Assembly: GCA_023150775.1 (NCBI GenBank)
Contig: JAKLKE010000018.1
Span: 5,139 to 41,657 of the forward strand
From: Myxococcota bacterium
GTDB lineage: Bacteria; Myxococcota_A; UBA796; CAJQPC01
DNA: 36,519 nt
Direction of reading: 5' to 3'
Of the stretch, positions 7,497-16,516 are shown piece by piece. Position 1 is the first letter of the stretch. Every line of letters begins with the position of its first letter. The position numbers and the translations under genes were made by a program. The notes under the pieces were generated by a model. It had not been told where the DNA came from. It saw only the letters and a list, made by a program, of their open reading frames with translations, and searched no databases.

Positions 7497-7994
7497 TCAG
7501 CGCCCGACGAGCAGGCGCGCGGTGAGCACCTCAGTCACGCCGTCAAACAGGCGCTCGACCCCGGCGAGGAGCACGTCGGGCTGGGCCACACCGACGCGGC
7601 TGTGGCGCTCTAGGTTGAGGCGCAGGAGCTCCGCCAGGGCCCCAGGCACGAAGAGCGCGCCGAGGCCCCGGACGAGGGCGACGGGGTCGGCCGGGGGCGG
7701 CAGGCGCTCTCCCCGGATCACGAGCTCCCCGTCGAGGAGCGCGGGCCAGGCGCCGATCCGGGCGATGAGCAGGTCGGTGTCGGCGTGGTCTTGGCGCTGC
7801 ACCCGCAGAGGCACCACGACGGGCGAGGCCCAGGTGTCGAGCGCCCAGGTCGGCGTGCCGTGGAGCTCCGGCGGGTCGAGGTGCAGAGTGAGGCCTCGGC
7901 CACGGGCGGGCAGGCCCAGCGCCAAGGCCCGCCGAGCGTCGTCTTGCTCCATGAGCGCCTCGAAGGCGCGTGACCAAGGCTGGCTCTCCTCCAT
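7497..7994 (-). CDS. Unknown 165-residue cytoplasmic protein
   Basis: The frame has GC-rich coding character and starts at ATG 7994. The protein (MEESQPWSRAFEALM...) has no signal peptide, membrane segment or Cys and is rich in Leu, Ala and Arg. It contains a beta-like middle ('LTLHLDPPEL', 'VVVPLRVQ') and a helical end. I do not recognise a family. It is divergent from the HD-GYP gene, with a 60-base shared upstream region; a TATGAT -10-like box is present on its strand at 8039-8034, but no convincing -35. A homology search is needed to say more. Confidence 0.65.
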   Translation of the reverse strand: MEESQPWSRAFEALMEQDDARRALALGLPARGRGLTLHLDPPELHGTPTWALDTWASPVVVPLRVQRQDHADTDLLIARIGAWPALLDGELVIRGERLPPPADPVALVRGLGALFVPGALAELLRLNLERHSRVGVAQPDVLLAGVERLFDGVTEVLTARLLVGR

Positions 7995-8054
7995 ACGTCT
8001 CGCTCCGATTGGACCGCCTGAACGACCGCGCGGATCATAGCCGAACCGGCGCGT

Positions 8055-10034
8055 GTGGGCTCCAGGGGATATGTTGGGGAGCCCATCTCACTCCACCCCA
8101 CGCGCCGCGAAGAGCTGGTCTTGAGCACGCCCCGCCACGACGCTGATGATGACGCGCTGGACCTGCTCCGCGTAGAGGTGGCCGTGGTGCCCGCGTCGAG
8201 CAAGTACGCGGCGCTCGTGCGTGAGGTGGCCGCCCGGGCGGGCGCGGCCTTTGTGCCCGTCGATCTCGCCGTGCCTTACGACGTCGTGGGCCGCCTGCTC
8301 GTCGTCGATCTCACCCAGGTGATGGTCACCCGGCGCCTGGGGCGGCAGGTCATCGCGATCTCTACCCGGGACGACCTCGACTGCTACGACGTCATCCACC
8401 CCGACCAGGTGCAAGACCGCCTGCGCCGCGCGCTCACGAACCTGATCGAGGTGCAGCAGCACCGCGCCCGCCTCCAGAAAGAGCGCGAGACGATCCGTGT
8501 GCTCAACGAGCTCGGCTTCTCTCTCTCGGCGATCACCGACACGAGCCAGCTCCTCGACCGCCTGCTCTCCCACGCGCGCCGGGCGCTGCGGGCCGACGGC
8601 GGCAGCATCTACCTCGTCGCTGACGGCGTGATGCGCTTCGCGGCCTCCCAGAACGACACCATCCGTTTTGAGCCCACCCGCGCCACCCTGCCCGTGGACG
8701 ACAGCTCCATGGCGGGCTTCGCCGCGCTCAACGGCGAGCTTCTGCGCCACGACGACCTCCGGGCCATCGGCCCCGAGCTGCCGTATCGCCCGAACTTCGT
8801 GAACGACCAGCGCCTGCGCTACGAGACGCGCTCGTCTCTGCTCGTCCCGATGTTTGACCGCGACAACGCCGTCTTTGGTGTGCTCGCCTTCTACAACCGC
8901 AAGTCCGAGCCCGGCGCGCCCTTGGCCAGCTTCGACCGGGTCTTGCCCTTCACCGAGCACGACGCCGACCTCGCCCGGTCCATCGCGTCCCAGGCCAGCG
9001 TCGCCTTAGAGAACCACCGGCTCTACCAAGAGATCCGCGACCTCTTCGACGGCTTCGTCACCGCCGCGGTCACCGTGATCGAGGCCCGAGACCCGTCCAC
9101 GGCGGGCCACTCCCACCGCGTCGCCCGGCTCACCTCCCGCATCGCCCAGGAGGTCCACGACAGCGACGAGCGTGAGTTCGCCGGGGTGCGGTTTACGCCC
9201 GTCGAGCTGGAGGAGCTGTACTACGCCTCGATCCTGCACGACTTCGGCAAGGTCGGCGTGCCCGAGCATGTGCTGCTCAAGGCCGACAAGCTCCACCCCT
9301 GGGAGCTAGAGCGTGTGGAGGGCCGCTTCCGCGTCGCCGCGCTCCAGACCCGCCTGGAGTCCATGCGCGCTGAAGGGGGCGAGCCGCTAGAGGGCCTGCT
9401 CACCGAGCTAGAGCGCGACCTGTCCCTCGTTCGGCGCATGAACCGCACGGGCTACCGCTACACCGCAGACGACGTCGCCGCGCTCAACCACATCTCCGGG
9501 CGCTGGTGGCTCACCGACCAGCCCGGTCCCGTGGTCACGGCCCTGGAGTGCGCCCGGCTGTGTATCCCCCAGGGCTCGTTAGACCCTGAAGAGCGCCGGT
9601 CCATCGAGGCCCACGTCTCGTTCACCTACAACTTCCTCAAGGTCATCCCCTGGACCCGCAACCTCAAGCGGGTGCCAGAGCTGGCCCACGCCCACCACGA
9701 GAAGCTCGACGGCACGGGTTACCCGCTGCGGCTCTCCGGTGACCAGATCCCCTACGGCGCCCGGCTCATGACGATCGCCGACATCTTCGACGCCCTGACC
9801 GCCGGTGACCGCCCCTACAAAGGCAGCATGGCCATCGAGCAGGCCACCCGAATCCTGCGCGCCGAGGTAGACGCGGGGCACATCGAGGGCCCCGCCGTCG
9901 AGCTGTTCATCGGCAAGCGGCTGTGGGAAGGCATCGTCGGAGCGCGCGCCCCCGAGGGCCTCTTGGGCCCCGGGCGTCACGATCACGGAGCACACCCCCA
10001 TGAAGACCCTCCTCCCTCTGCGCGTGAACGGTGA
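8055..10034 (+). CDS. GAF plus HD-GYP signalling protein with an insertion
   Basis: 659 residues from GTG 8055; an in-frame TTG at 8121 with GAAGAG upstream is an alternative start. Order: an N-terminal ~130-residue Rossmann-like region, a coiled segment (~130-150), a GAF domain (~165-320), then a HD-GYP domain with HSHRVARLT (~352), the HD motif HDFGK (395-399) and the hallmark HHEKLDGTGYP (547-557). HD-GYP proteins hydrolyse cyclic di-GMP through a di- or tri-iron centre; the key residues are present. Unusually about 100 extra residues (~408-510) separate the HD motif from the later helices. The 3' end overlaps the next gene by 35 bases, so the two are probably co-expressed. The signal sensed by the GAF domain and whether this is a phosphodiesterase are not known. 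Confidence 0.9.
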   Translation: MGSRGYVGEPISLHPTRREELVLSTPRHDADDDALDLLRVEVAVVPASSKYAALVREVAARAGAAFVPVDLAVPYDVVGRLLVVDLTQVMVTRRLGRQVIAISTRDDLDCYDVIHPDQVQDRLRRALTNLIEVQQHRARLQKERETIRVLNELGFSLSAITDTSQLLDRLLSHARRALRADGGSIYLVADGVMRFAASQNDTIRFEPTRATLPVDDSSMAGFAALNGELLRHDDLRAIGPELPYRPNFVNDQRLRYETRSSLLVPMFDRDNAVFGVLAFYNRKSEPGAPLASFDRVLPFTEHDADLARSIASQASVALENHRLYQEIRDLFDGFVTAAVTVIEARDPSTAGHSHRVARLTSRIAQEVHDSDEREFAGVRFTPVELEELYYASILHDFGKVGVPEHVLLKADKLHPWELERVEGRFRVAALQTRLESMRAEGGEPLEGLLTELERDLSLVRRMNRTGYRYTADDVAALNHISGRWWLTDQPGPVVTALECARLCIPQGSLDPEERRSIEAHVSFTYNFLKVIPWTRNLKRVPELAHAHHEKLDGTGYPLRLSGDQIPYGARLMTIADIFDALTAGDRPYKGSMAIEQATRILRAEVDAGHIEGPAVELFIGKRLWEGIVGARAPEGLLGPGRHDHGAHPHEDPPPSARER

Positions 10035-12810
10035 GACCCATGAGCTCGCGGTTCATCAGCACTGGTCGCTCTTAGAGGCCCTGCGCTACGAGCTTGGCCT
10101 CACCGGCAGCAAACAAGGCTGCGACAAAGGTGACTGCGGCGCGTGTACGGTCTTACGCGACGGGGAGCCTGTGCTCGCCTGCTGCACCTTGGCGGCGATG
10201 TGTGAAGGCAGCGAGATCACGACGATCGAGGGCGTGGCCGACAAAGACGGCCCGCACCCCATCCAGCGCGCCTTTGACGTGTGCGGCGCCTTGCAGTGCG
10301 GGTTCTGCCAGCCGGGGATGATCCTCTCGGCGAAGGCGCTCTTGGACCGCTGCCCCCAGCCCACAGACGAGCAGCTCCGCGAGGCGCTCGGCGGAAACCT
10401 CTGCCGCTGCACGGGCTACACGAAGATCTTCGAGGCCGTGCGTCTGGCGGCCAAGGGCCTAGACCGCCAGTCTCCGGTGCGCTACGGCGAGCCCGCCGAC
10501 GGCTTCTTGGTGCTCGGCGCCCGGGGTCGTAAGGCCGACTCCATCAGCAAAGCCACGGGCGAGGCGATCTACACCGACGACATCACCCTGCCGCGCATGG
10601 CGCATGGCAAGATCTTACGCTCACCCCACGCCCACGCCCGCATCAAGGCCATCCGCACCGAGCGCGCCGAGGCTCTGCCCGGGGTCTACGCCGTGCTCGT
10701 CGGGAGCGAGCTGCCCACGCCCTACTGCGTCATCCCCTGGACGCCGGACGAGACGGCGCTCGCCATCGACAAGGTGCGCTACATCGGCGACGCCGTGGCG
10801 GCGGTCGCGGCGGTGGACGAAGACACGGCGATCAAGGCCTTGGCGCTCATCGAGGTCGATTACGAGCTGCTGCCCGCGGCGGTCGAGCCCGAAGACGCCT
10901 TGAAGGAGGGCGCGCCGCTCATCCACGAGACCGACTGGAAGGGCCGCCCCCGCCAAGACAACGTGTGTAAAGAGGTCGCGCTGGACTTCGGCGACGTCGA
11001 CGCCAACCTCGCCGCGAGCGCCGCGGTCGTGAGCGGCGAGTGGTTCTACGAGGGCTCCACCCACGCCGCGATTGAGCCCCACTGCGCCTTGGCGACCTTT
11101 AACCCCGATGGTCAGCTCACCATCTGGTCGGCGACCCAGGTGCCGCACTACCTGCACCGCGAGCTCTCCCGGGTGCTCGACCTGCCCACCTCCAAGATCC
11201 GCGTGATTCAGCCGGTCTTGGGCGGCGCCTTCGGGGGCAAGTCCGAGCCCTTCGACCTGGAGTTCTGCAGCGCCGCGCTCTCCCGCAAGGCCAAGCGCCC
11301 GGTGAAGATCCTCTACACCCGGGAGGAGGTCTTCTACAGCCACCGCGGCCGCCACCCGATGTTGATGAAGATGACCTTGGGCGCTGACGCTGACGGCGCG
11401 CTCAAGGCCGTCGACAGCGACGTGCTCATCGACGGCGGCGCCTACCACAGCTTCGGCATGGTGACGACCTACTACGCCGGCCAGCTCCTCACCGGGCCCG
11501 TAGACATGGCCTCGTACCGCTTCAAGTCCAAGCGGGTGTACACAAACAAGCCCTGCTGCGGCCCCAAGCGGGGTCACGGCTCGGTGCAGCCGCGCTTCGC
11601 CTTTGAGTGTGGCCTCGATGAGCTCGCCGAGAAGCTCCACATCGACCCCATCCAGATCCGCCGCAAGAACGCGCTGCAGTCCGGCCAACGCACGGTGAAC
11701 GGCCAGCTCGTGCCGTCTACGGGCCTCAACGCCTGCTTAGACGCCGTCGAACAAAGCTCCGGCTGGAAGCACCGCCACGGCAAGCTGCCCTATGGCCGGG
11801 GCCTCGGCGTGGCCTGCTCGATGTACATCTCGGGCACGGCCTACCCGATCTACCCCAACGAGATGCCCCAGTCGGCGGTGCAGGTGAAGGCCGATCGCAG
11901 CGGGCGGCTCACGATCTTGTGCGGCGCGTCGGACATCGGCCAAGGCAGCGACGGGATGTTGGCCTACATCCTCGCTGAAGAGACGGGCATCCTCCCCGAT
12001 GACATCGTCGTGGTCTCCTCCGACACCGACCTCACCCCCGTTGACCTCGGCGCCTACTCCTCCCGTGTGACGTTTATGTGCGGCACGGCGGCCCAAGAGG
12101 CCGGTCGTAAGCTGCGCCAGAAGCTCATCGGCGGCGTCGCCGGGGCGTGGAAGCTCCATGAAGAGCGGATCGGCGTGGCCTTGGGCTTCTTGTACGACAA
12201 AGAGGAGCCCGGCCGGCAGATCTCCTCCAAAGAGGCCATCTGGCTGGCGGAGGCCGCCTACGGGCCCCTCGGAGAGGTGGGCGCCTACCGCACCCGCAAG
12301 CTCGGCGGCGACTACCGCGGCGGCAGCATCGGGGCGTCCCCGGCCTACTCCACAACGGCGCACGTCGCCGAGGTCAGCGTCGATCCCGAGACCGGCCAGG
12401 TCAAGGTGGAGAAGGTCTGGGCGGCGCACGACTGCGGCCGGGCGCTCAACCCCCAGCTCGTCGAGGGCCAGATCGAAGGATCGGTCTACATGGGCCTCGC
12501 CGAGGCGATCATGGAGGCCCACACCTTCCGTGAGGGCGGCCTACACCTGGGCCCGAACCTCCTCGACTACCGCATCCCCACCTCGGTGGAGACCCCCGAC
12601 ATCCTCACCCACATCATCGAGACCATCGATCCCGGCGGCCCCTATGGCGCCAAAGAGGCGGGGGAGGGGCCCTTGCACCCGATCATCCCCGCCATCGCCA
12701 ACGCCATCTTTGACGCCGTGGGTGTGCGCTTGCGCCGCATCCCGTTCACGCCCGCGCGGGTGCTCGCCGCGATCGGCCAGGCCGAGGCCGCGCGCCTCGC
12801 CAGCAAGTAG
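10000..12810 (+). CDS. Molybdenum hydroxylase: fused [2Fe-2S] small and Mo large subunits
   Basis: 936 residues from ATG 10000. Residues 1-155 form the usual small subunit of the xanthine dehydrogenase family: plant-type ferredoxin cluster (C41, C46, C49, C61) and helical [2Fe-2S] cluster (C100, C103, C135, C137 in 'CGFCQPG' and 'NLCRCTGY'). From ~168 onward is a molybdopterin-binding large subunit, with GGAFGGK, GPKRGHG and the catalytic-Glu region KEAGEGP (~Glu889). In most relatives these are separate genes (hcrC/hcrA, coxS/coxL types); here they are one chain. The CoxL-type Cys loop is absent. With the following FAD subunit the enzyme would be a complete electron-transfer chain: Mo site, two [2Fe-2S], FAD. 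The substrate is unknown; the partner suggests an aromatic acyl-CoA reductase. Confidence 0.93.
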   Translation: MKTLLPLRVNGETHELAVHQHWSLLEALRYELGLTGSKQGCDKGDCGACTVLRDGEPVLACCTLAAMCEGSEITTIEGVADKDGPHPIQRAFDVCGALQCGFCQPGMILSAKALLDRCPQPTDEQLREALGGNLCRCTGYTKIFEAVRLAAKGLDRQSPVRYGEPADGFLVLGARGRKADSISKATGEAIYTDDITLPRMAHGKILRSPHAHARIKAIRTERAEALPGVYAVLVGSELPTPYCVIPWTPDETALAIDKVRYIGDAVAAVAAVDEDTAIKALALIEVDYELLPAAVEPEDALKEGAPLIHETDWKGRPRQDNVCKEVALDFGDVDANLAASAAVVSGEWFYEGSTHAAIEPHCALATFNPDGQLTIWSATQVPHYLHRELSRVLDLPTSKIRVIQPVLGGAFGGKSEPFDLEFCSAALSRKAKRPVKILYTREEVFYSHRGRHPMLMKMTLGADADGALKAVDSDVLIDGGAYHSFGMVTTYYAGQLLTGPVDMASYRFKSKRVYTNKPCCGPKRGHGSVQPRFAFECGLDELAEKLHIDPIQIRRKNALQSGQRTVNGQLVPSTGLNACLDAVEQSSGWKHRHGKLPYGRGLGVACSMYISGTAYPIYPNEMPQSAVQVKADRSGRLTILCGASDIGQGSDGMLAYILAEETGILPDDIVVVSSDTDLTPVDLGAYSSRVTFMCGTAAQEAGRKLRQKLIGGVAGAWKLHEERIGVALGFLYDKEEPGRQISSKEAIWLAEAAYGPLGEVGAYRTRKLGGDYRGGSIGASPAYSTTAHVAEVSVDPETGQVKVEKVWAAHDCGRALNPQLVEGQIEGSVYMGLAEAIMEAHTFREGGLHLGPNLLDYRIPTSVETPDILTHIIETIDPGGPYGAKEAGEGPLHPIIPAIANAIFDAVGVRLRRIPFTPARVLAAIGQAEAARLASK

Positions 12811-12819
12811 GAGGCCGCC

Positions 12820-13830
12820 ATGCTGAGGATGCCCGAGTTTCGTGTTCATCGCGCCCGCAGCGCGCCCGAGGCCGTGGAGCTGTGGCACAGCCTCGGCGGT
12901 GTGGAGGGCCGAGGCAAAGACGCGGTGTGGTCGGCGATGTACATCGCGGGCGGCACCGACCTGCTGCCCAACATCAAACACCGCCTGTTCACGCCCAAAC
13001 ACCTGATCTCCCTCGATCTGCCCCAGCCCCAGATCGTCGATGAGGGCGACTTCATCCGCGTCGACGCCGGGGTGAAGCTCCAGGCCCTCGCCGATCACCC
13101 GCTCATCCAGGCCACGCTGCCGCCCTTGGCGAGCGCCGCGGGCAAGGTCGCCGGGCCCCAGCTCCGCCGCATGGGCACCATCGGCGGCAACGTGCTCCTC
13201 GACACCCGCTGCCTGTACTACAACCAGACCGAGTCCTGGCGACAGGCGCTGGGCTACTGCTTGAAGAAGGAGGGGACCTGGTGCCACGTCGTCGGCGGGC
13301 CCAAGACCTGCGTGGCGGCCCAGTCGAGCGACTGCGTGCCCGTGCTCCTCGCCCTCAACGCGCGCCTGCGCCTCACGGGCCCGAGCGGCGAGCGGGAGCT
13401 CTCGCTGCGGGAGCTCTACCGCTACAACGGCTTTGACCACCTCACCCTCACCCCTGGCGAGCTGCTCACCGCCGTGCGGGTGCCCAAGCCCGGGCCGGGC
13501 TTTCGTGGCCTGTACCACAAGCTGCGCACCCGCGGGTCCATCGACTTCCCCGAGCTCTCCGTCGCCGTGACCGGGGCCTGGGAGGGCGACGCGCCCAGCA
13601 CCTTGGAGATCGTCATCGGGGCGATCAACCCCCAGCCCAAGCCCGTGAAGGGCTTAGAGGAGTGGCTGGGCCGCCCCTTGACCGACGAGGGGATCGAGGC
13701 GATCACCGCGCTGGTTCATAAGGCGACCCGTCCCCAGGGCTCGATCATCGGCGACCCCGACTGGCGCCGTGCCATGGCCGGGGTCTTCACGCGGCGCGCC
13801 CTGGTGGAGCTGCGCGCCGCGAGCGCCTGA
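12820..13830 (+). CDS. FAD subunit with [4Fe-4S] loop, 4-hydroxybenzoyl-CoA reductase beta type
   Basis: 336 residues; ATG 12820 has TAGGAGG starting in the stop codon of the previous gene, with 5 bases spacing. FAD-binding signatures are AGGTDLLP (43-50) and GTIGGN (119-124). Directly after lies an insertion with C131, C147, C155 and C164, spaced 16, 8 and 9 residues. From memory, this is the spacing of the four cysteines that ligate the extra [4Fe-4S] cluster in the HcrB subunit of Thauera 4-hydroxybenzoyl-CoA reductase (C122, C138, C146, C155). This loop lowers the redox potential and allows reductive removal of a phenolic hydroxyl. Related loops also occur in poorly studied homologues, so the substrate is not proved. 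It stops 13 bases from a convergent gene. Confidence 0.9.
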   Translation: MLRMPEFRVHRARSAPEAVELWHSLGGVEGRGKDAVWSAMYIAGGTDLLPNIKHRLFTPKHLISLDLPQPQIVDEGDFIRVDAGVKLQALADHPLIQATLPPLASAAGKVAGPQLRRMGTIGGNVLLDTRCLYYNQTESWRQALGYCLKKEGTWCHVVGGPKTCVAAQSSDCVPVLLALNARLRLTGPSGERELSLRELYRYNGFDHLTLTPGELLTAVRVPKPGPGFRGLYHKLRTRGSIDFPELSVAVTGAWEGDAPSTLEIVIGAINPQPKPVKGLEEWLGRPLTDEGIEAITALVHKATRPQGSIIGDPDWRRAMAGVFTRRALVELRAASA

Positions 13831-13843
13831 AGCCTGACGCCGA

Positions 13844-14224
13844 TCAGCGACGGCGCGAGCCGCCCTGCTGGGCCTCGGCGTTGCCGCCGCCACCGCCACC
13901 ACCGCCAGCCTTCTTGCCGGGCTGGGCCTGGACCGCGGGGGCGCGTTTGGCCGGGGCGACCGGCGCGGCGCGTTTGGCCGGAGCGGCGGCGGCGGGCGCG
14001 GCCGCAGCCTCGGGGGCGCCCTCAGGCGCGTCCACAGCGGCCTCTTCTTCGACCGGGGCGACGGGCTCCACCGGGGGCGGCGGCTCCACAACTTCAGGAG
14101 CGGCGGGGGCCTCCTCGGCCACGGGGGTCAGCTCGACCTCGGCCTCCTCCCCGCCCAACATGCCACAGGCCAGACTGAACACTGCCACAGAGCCCAACAC
14201 GAGGCTCGACGCGAGGCGCTTCAT
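13844..14224 (-). CDS. Small Pro/Ala/Lys-rich lipoprotein
   Basis: The start is ATG 14224 (MKRLASSLVLG...), preceded by AAGGAGAG; a longer in-frame ATG at 14266 lacks a ribosome site. 126 residues: a signal peptide ending SLAC (a slightly atypical lipobox), an acidic Pro-rich segment (VEPPPPVEPV), an Ala/Pro/Lys segment (AAPAKRAAPVAPAKRAP), then Lys-Ala and a run of nine or so Gly. The low-complexity, positively charged tail suggests an extended periplasmic linker or cell-wall binder, as in other Pro/Lys-rich lipoproteins. No fold or enzyme is visible. Start-to-stop orientation is divergent from fusA, with a 200-base shared upstream region. Confidence 0.75.
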   Translation of the reverse strand: MKRLASSLVLGSVAVFSLACGMLGGEEAEVELTPVAEEAPAAPEVVEPPPPVEPVAPVEEEAAVDAPEGAPEAAAAPAAAAPAKRAAPVAPAKRAPAVQAQPGKKAGGGGGGGGNAEAQQGGSRRR

Positions 14225-14245
14225 CACACTCTCCTTGGTTTGTTC

Positions 14246-14264
14246 GCGTCCCTCGATGGGACGC
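14246..14264 (-). promoter_or_regulatory. Perfect 7-bp inverted repeat in leader of 13844-14224
   Basis: GCGTCCC-TCGAT-GGGACGC lies between a possible -10 box (CATAAA on the minus strand, 14276-14271; weak -35 TTGCGA, 14297-14292, 15-base spacer) and the ribosome site near 14232. It may be a leader-RNA hairpin or an operator. The promoter assignment is weak. Confidence 0.35.
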
Positions 14265-14290
14265 ACTGTCTTTATGACCGCTCACAGCCG

Positions 14291-14324
14291 CTCGCAAGCG
14301 CGCTTAGACGCGAGCTTCTGCGAG
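14291..14324 (+). promoter_or_regulatory. Hairpin in the fusA/lipoprotein intergenic region
   Basis: CTCGCA (14291-14296) pairs with TGCGAG (14319-14324); AGC pairs with GCT and an inner CGC/GCG pair continues the stem, with a TC bulge and a 6-base loop. It lies about 100 bases upstream of the fusA start and could be a structured leader or an operator. It has no T-tract. No close match to a known riboswitch is recognised. Confidence 0.35.
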
Positions 14325-14426
14325 TGACAGCCTGGAAACGGACCCTCGGCGAGATGACTTACACCTTGCGTCGGGGCCGCGTCATGATAGCAGGGCCGCT
14401 CAATCGAACCGACTCTGGAGCGAGCG

Positions 14427-16505
14427 GTGATCACCCAGCTCAGCAAAATCCGCAATATCGGCATCAGCGCCCACATCGACTCTGGCAAGACCACGCTGAC
14501 CGAACGCATCCTCTTCTACACCAACCGGATCCGCGCGATCCACGAGGTGAAGGGCAAGGATGGCGTCGGCGCGACGATGGACTCCATGGATCTCGAGCGT
14601 GAGCGCGGCATCACCATCCAGTCTGCAGCCACGTACTGCAACTGGAAGGACAGCTTCATCAACATCATCGACACCCCCGGGCACGTCGACTTCACGATCG
14701 AGGTCGAGCGCGCGCTGCGTGTTCTCGACGGCGCGATCTTGGTGTTGTGCTCGGTGGCGGGCGTTCAGTCCCAGTCGCTGACGGTCGACCGCCAGATGAA
14801 GCGTTACGGGGTCCCCCGCATCGCCTTCGTCAACAAGTGCGACCGCCAGGGCGCGAACCCCATCCGCGTCGCCGGTCAGATCGACGAGAAGCTCGGCCAC
14901 AAGTCCGTGCTGCTTCAGCTCCCGATCGGCCTTGAGGACAAGTTCTCCGGCATCATCGACCTCATCACCATGAAGGCCTACTACTTCGACGGTGACAAGG
15001 GCGAGCAGATCCGCGAGGAGGAGATCCCCGCGGAGTACGTCAGCCAGGCGAACGACTACCGCGAGAAGATGCTCGACTCCGTGTCGATGTTCTCCGACGA
15101 GCTCACCGAGGCCATCTTGATGGAGGAGGTGACGGAAGACATCCTCCGCGCCGCCATCCGCAAGGCCACCATCGGCCTCAAGATCGTCCCCGTCATGCTC
15201 GGCTCGGCCTACAAGAACAAGGGCGTGCAGAAGCTCCTCGACGGCGTCTTGGAGTACCTGCCTTCGCCGCCGGACGTCGAGAACCACGCGATCAACCTCG
15301 ACGACAACTCGGACATGCTCATCCCGTCCGACCCGTCGAAGTACCTCGCGGTGCTGGCGTTCAAGCTCGAAGATGGTCGTTACGGCCAGATCACCTACGT
15401 CCGCATCTACCAGGGCACCCTGCGTAAGGGCGACACCATCATCAACGCCCGCTCGGGCCAGAAGGTGAAGGTCGGCCGCCTCGTCCGGATGCACTCCAAC
15501 GACATGGAGGACATCGACGACGCCTGCGCAGGCGACATCGTGGCGCTGTTCGGCGTTGACTGCTTCTCCGGTGACACCTTCACCGACGGCTCGGTCAACA
15601 TGGCGATGACGTCTATCCACGTCCCCGCCGCCGTCATCTCGCTCACGGTGAACCCCAAGGACAGCAAGTCCCAGAACAACATGGCGAAGGCGCTCAAGCG
15701 CTTCACCAAAGAAGACCCGACGTTCCGCCTCTCCTCGGATCCCGAGACCGGCGAGACGATCATCTGGGGCATGGGCGAGCTGCACCTCGACATCTACATC
15801 GAGCGTATGAAGCGTGAGTACTCCGTGGACGTGGAGGTCTCTCCTCCCCGCGTGGCGTACCGCGAGGCCATCAGCCAGCGCGCCGATTACAACTACATCC
15901 ACAAGAAGCAGACCGGCGGTTCGGGCCAGTACGGCAAGGTCGCGGGCTACTTTGAGCCCAACGAGACGAACACGTATGAGTTCGTGGATGAGATCGTCGG
16001 CGGCTCGATCCCCCGCGAGTTCATCAGCGCCATCGACAAGGGCTTCCGGTCCATGTTCGAGAAGGGTCGCCTCATCGGCGCCCAGGTGATGGGCTTCCGG
16101 ATCGTGCTGAACGACGGTGGTTACCACGCCGTGGACTCCAGCGATCAAGCCTTCCAAGAGGCCGCTCGTGGCGCCTTCCGCGACATCTACTTCAAGGCCA
16201 AGCCGATCGTGCTTGAGCCGATCATGAAGGTCGCGCTTGAGGGCCCCGCGGAGTTCTACAAGAACTTGGTGGGCACGCTGATGCAGCGCCGCGGCACGAT
16301 CATGGGCTCCACCGAGGTGGATGGTTACTCCGCCATCGAGGCCGAGGTTCCCCTCGCCGAGATGTTCGGGTACGCTACGGCCATCCGCTCCGCCACCCAA
16401 GGCAAGGCCGAGTTCACGATGGAGTTCGCCCGGTACGCTCCTGCACCCCAGAGCATCACCGAAGAGCTCATCAAGAAGTTCGAAGCCAGCAAGAAGGCGA
16501 GCTGA
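14427..16505 (+). CDS. fusA: Elongation factor G, mitochondrial/spirochete EF-G1 type
   Basis: 692 residues from GTG 14427, with GGAG six bases upstream. A translational GTPase that moves tRNA and mRNA on the ribosome. GTPase motifs: AHIDSGKT (15-22), switch-1 region RERGIT (~59-63), DTPGH (82-86), NKCD (136-139). Domain order GTP-binding, II, III, IV, V is complete and of normal length. 'AHIDSGKT' (Ser, not the usual Ala), '[15 protein letters not shown]' and '[13 protein letters not shown]' are features I associate with mitochondrial EF-G1 and the spdEFG1 class of spirochetes, planctomycetes and delta-proteobacteria, which handle elongation while a second EF-G does ribosome recycling. A partner EF-G2 is predicted elsewhere in the genome. 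It is followed 11 bases later by an ATPase gene. Confidence 0.96.
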   Translation: MITQLSKIRNIGISAHIDSGKTTLTERILFYTNRIRAIHEVKGKDGVGATMDSMDLERERGITIQSAATYCNWKDSFINIIDTPGHVDFTIEVERALRVLDGAILVLCSVAGVQSQSLTVDRQMKRYGVPRIAFVNKCDRQGANPIRVAGQIDEKLGHKSVLLQLPIGLEDKFSGIIDLITMKAYYFDGDKGEQIREEEIPAEYVSQANDYREKMLDSVSMFSDELTEAILMEEVTEDILRAAIRKATIGLKIVPVMLGSAYKNKGVQKLLDGVLEYLPSPPDVENHAINLDDNSDMLIPSDPSKYLAVLAFKLEDGRYGQITYVRIYQGTLRKGDTIINARSGQKVKVGRLVRMHSNDMEDIDDACAGDIVALFGVDCFSGDTFTDGSVNMAMTSIHVPAAVISLTVNPKDSKSQNNMAKALKRFTKEDPTFRLSSDPETGETIIWGMGELHLDIYIERMKREYSVDVEVSPPRVAYREAISQRADYNYIHKKQTGGSGQYGKVAGYFEPNETNTYEFVDEIVGGSIPREFISAIDKGFRSMFEKGRLIGAQVMGFRIVLNDGGYHAVDSSDQAFQEAARGAFRDIYFKAKPIVLEPIMKVALEGPAEFYKNLVGTLMQRRGTIMGSTEVDGYSAIEAEVPLAEMFGYATAIRSATQGKAEFTMEFARYAPAPQSITEELIKKFEASKKAS

Positions 16506-16516
16506 GGAGTCTAGCC

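Noticed and set aside
14400-16400. Long minus-strand frame opposite fusA
   Set aside because: Rich in Val, His and Asp, typical of reverse-strand translation of GC-rich DNA; fusA is certain.
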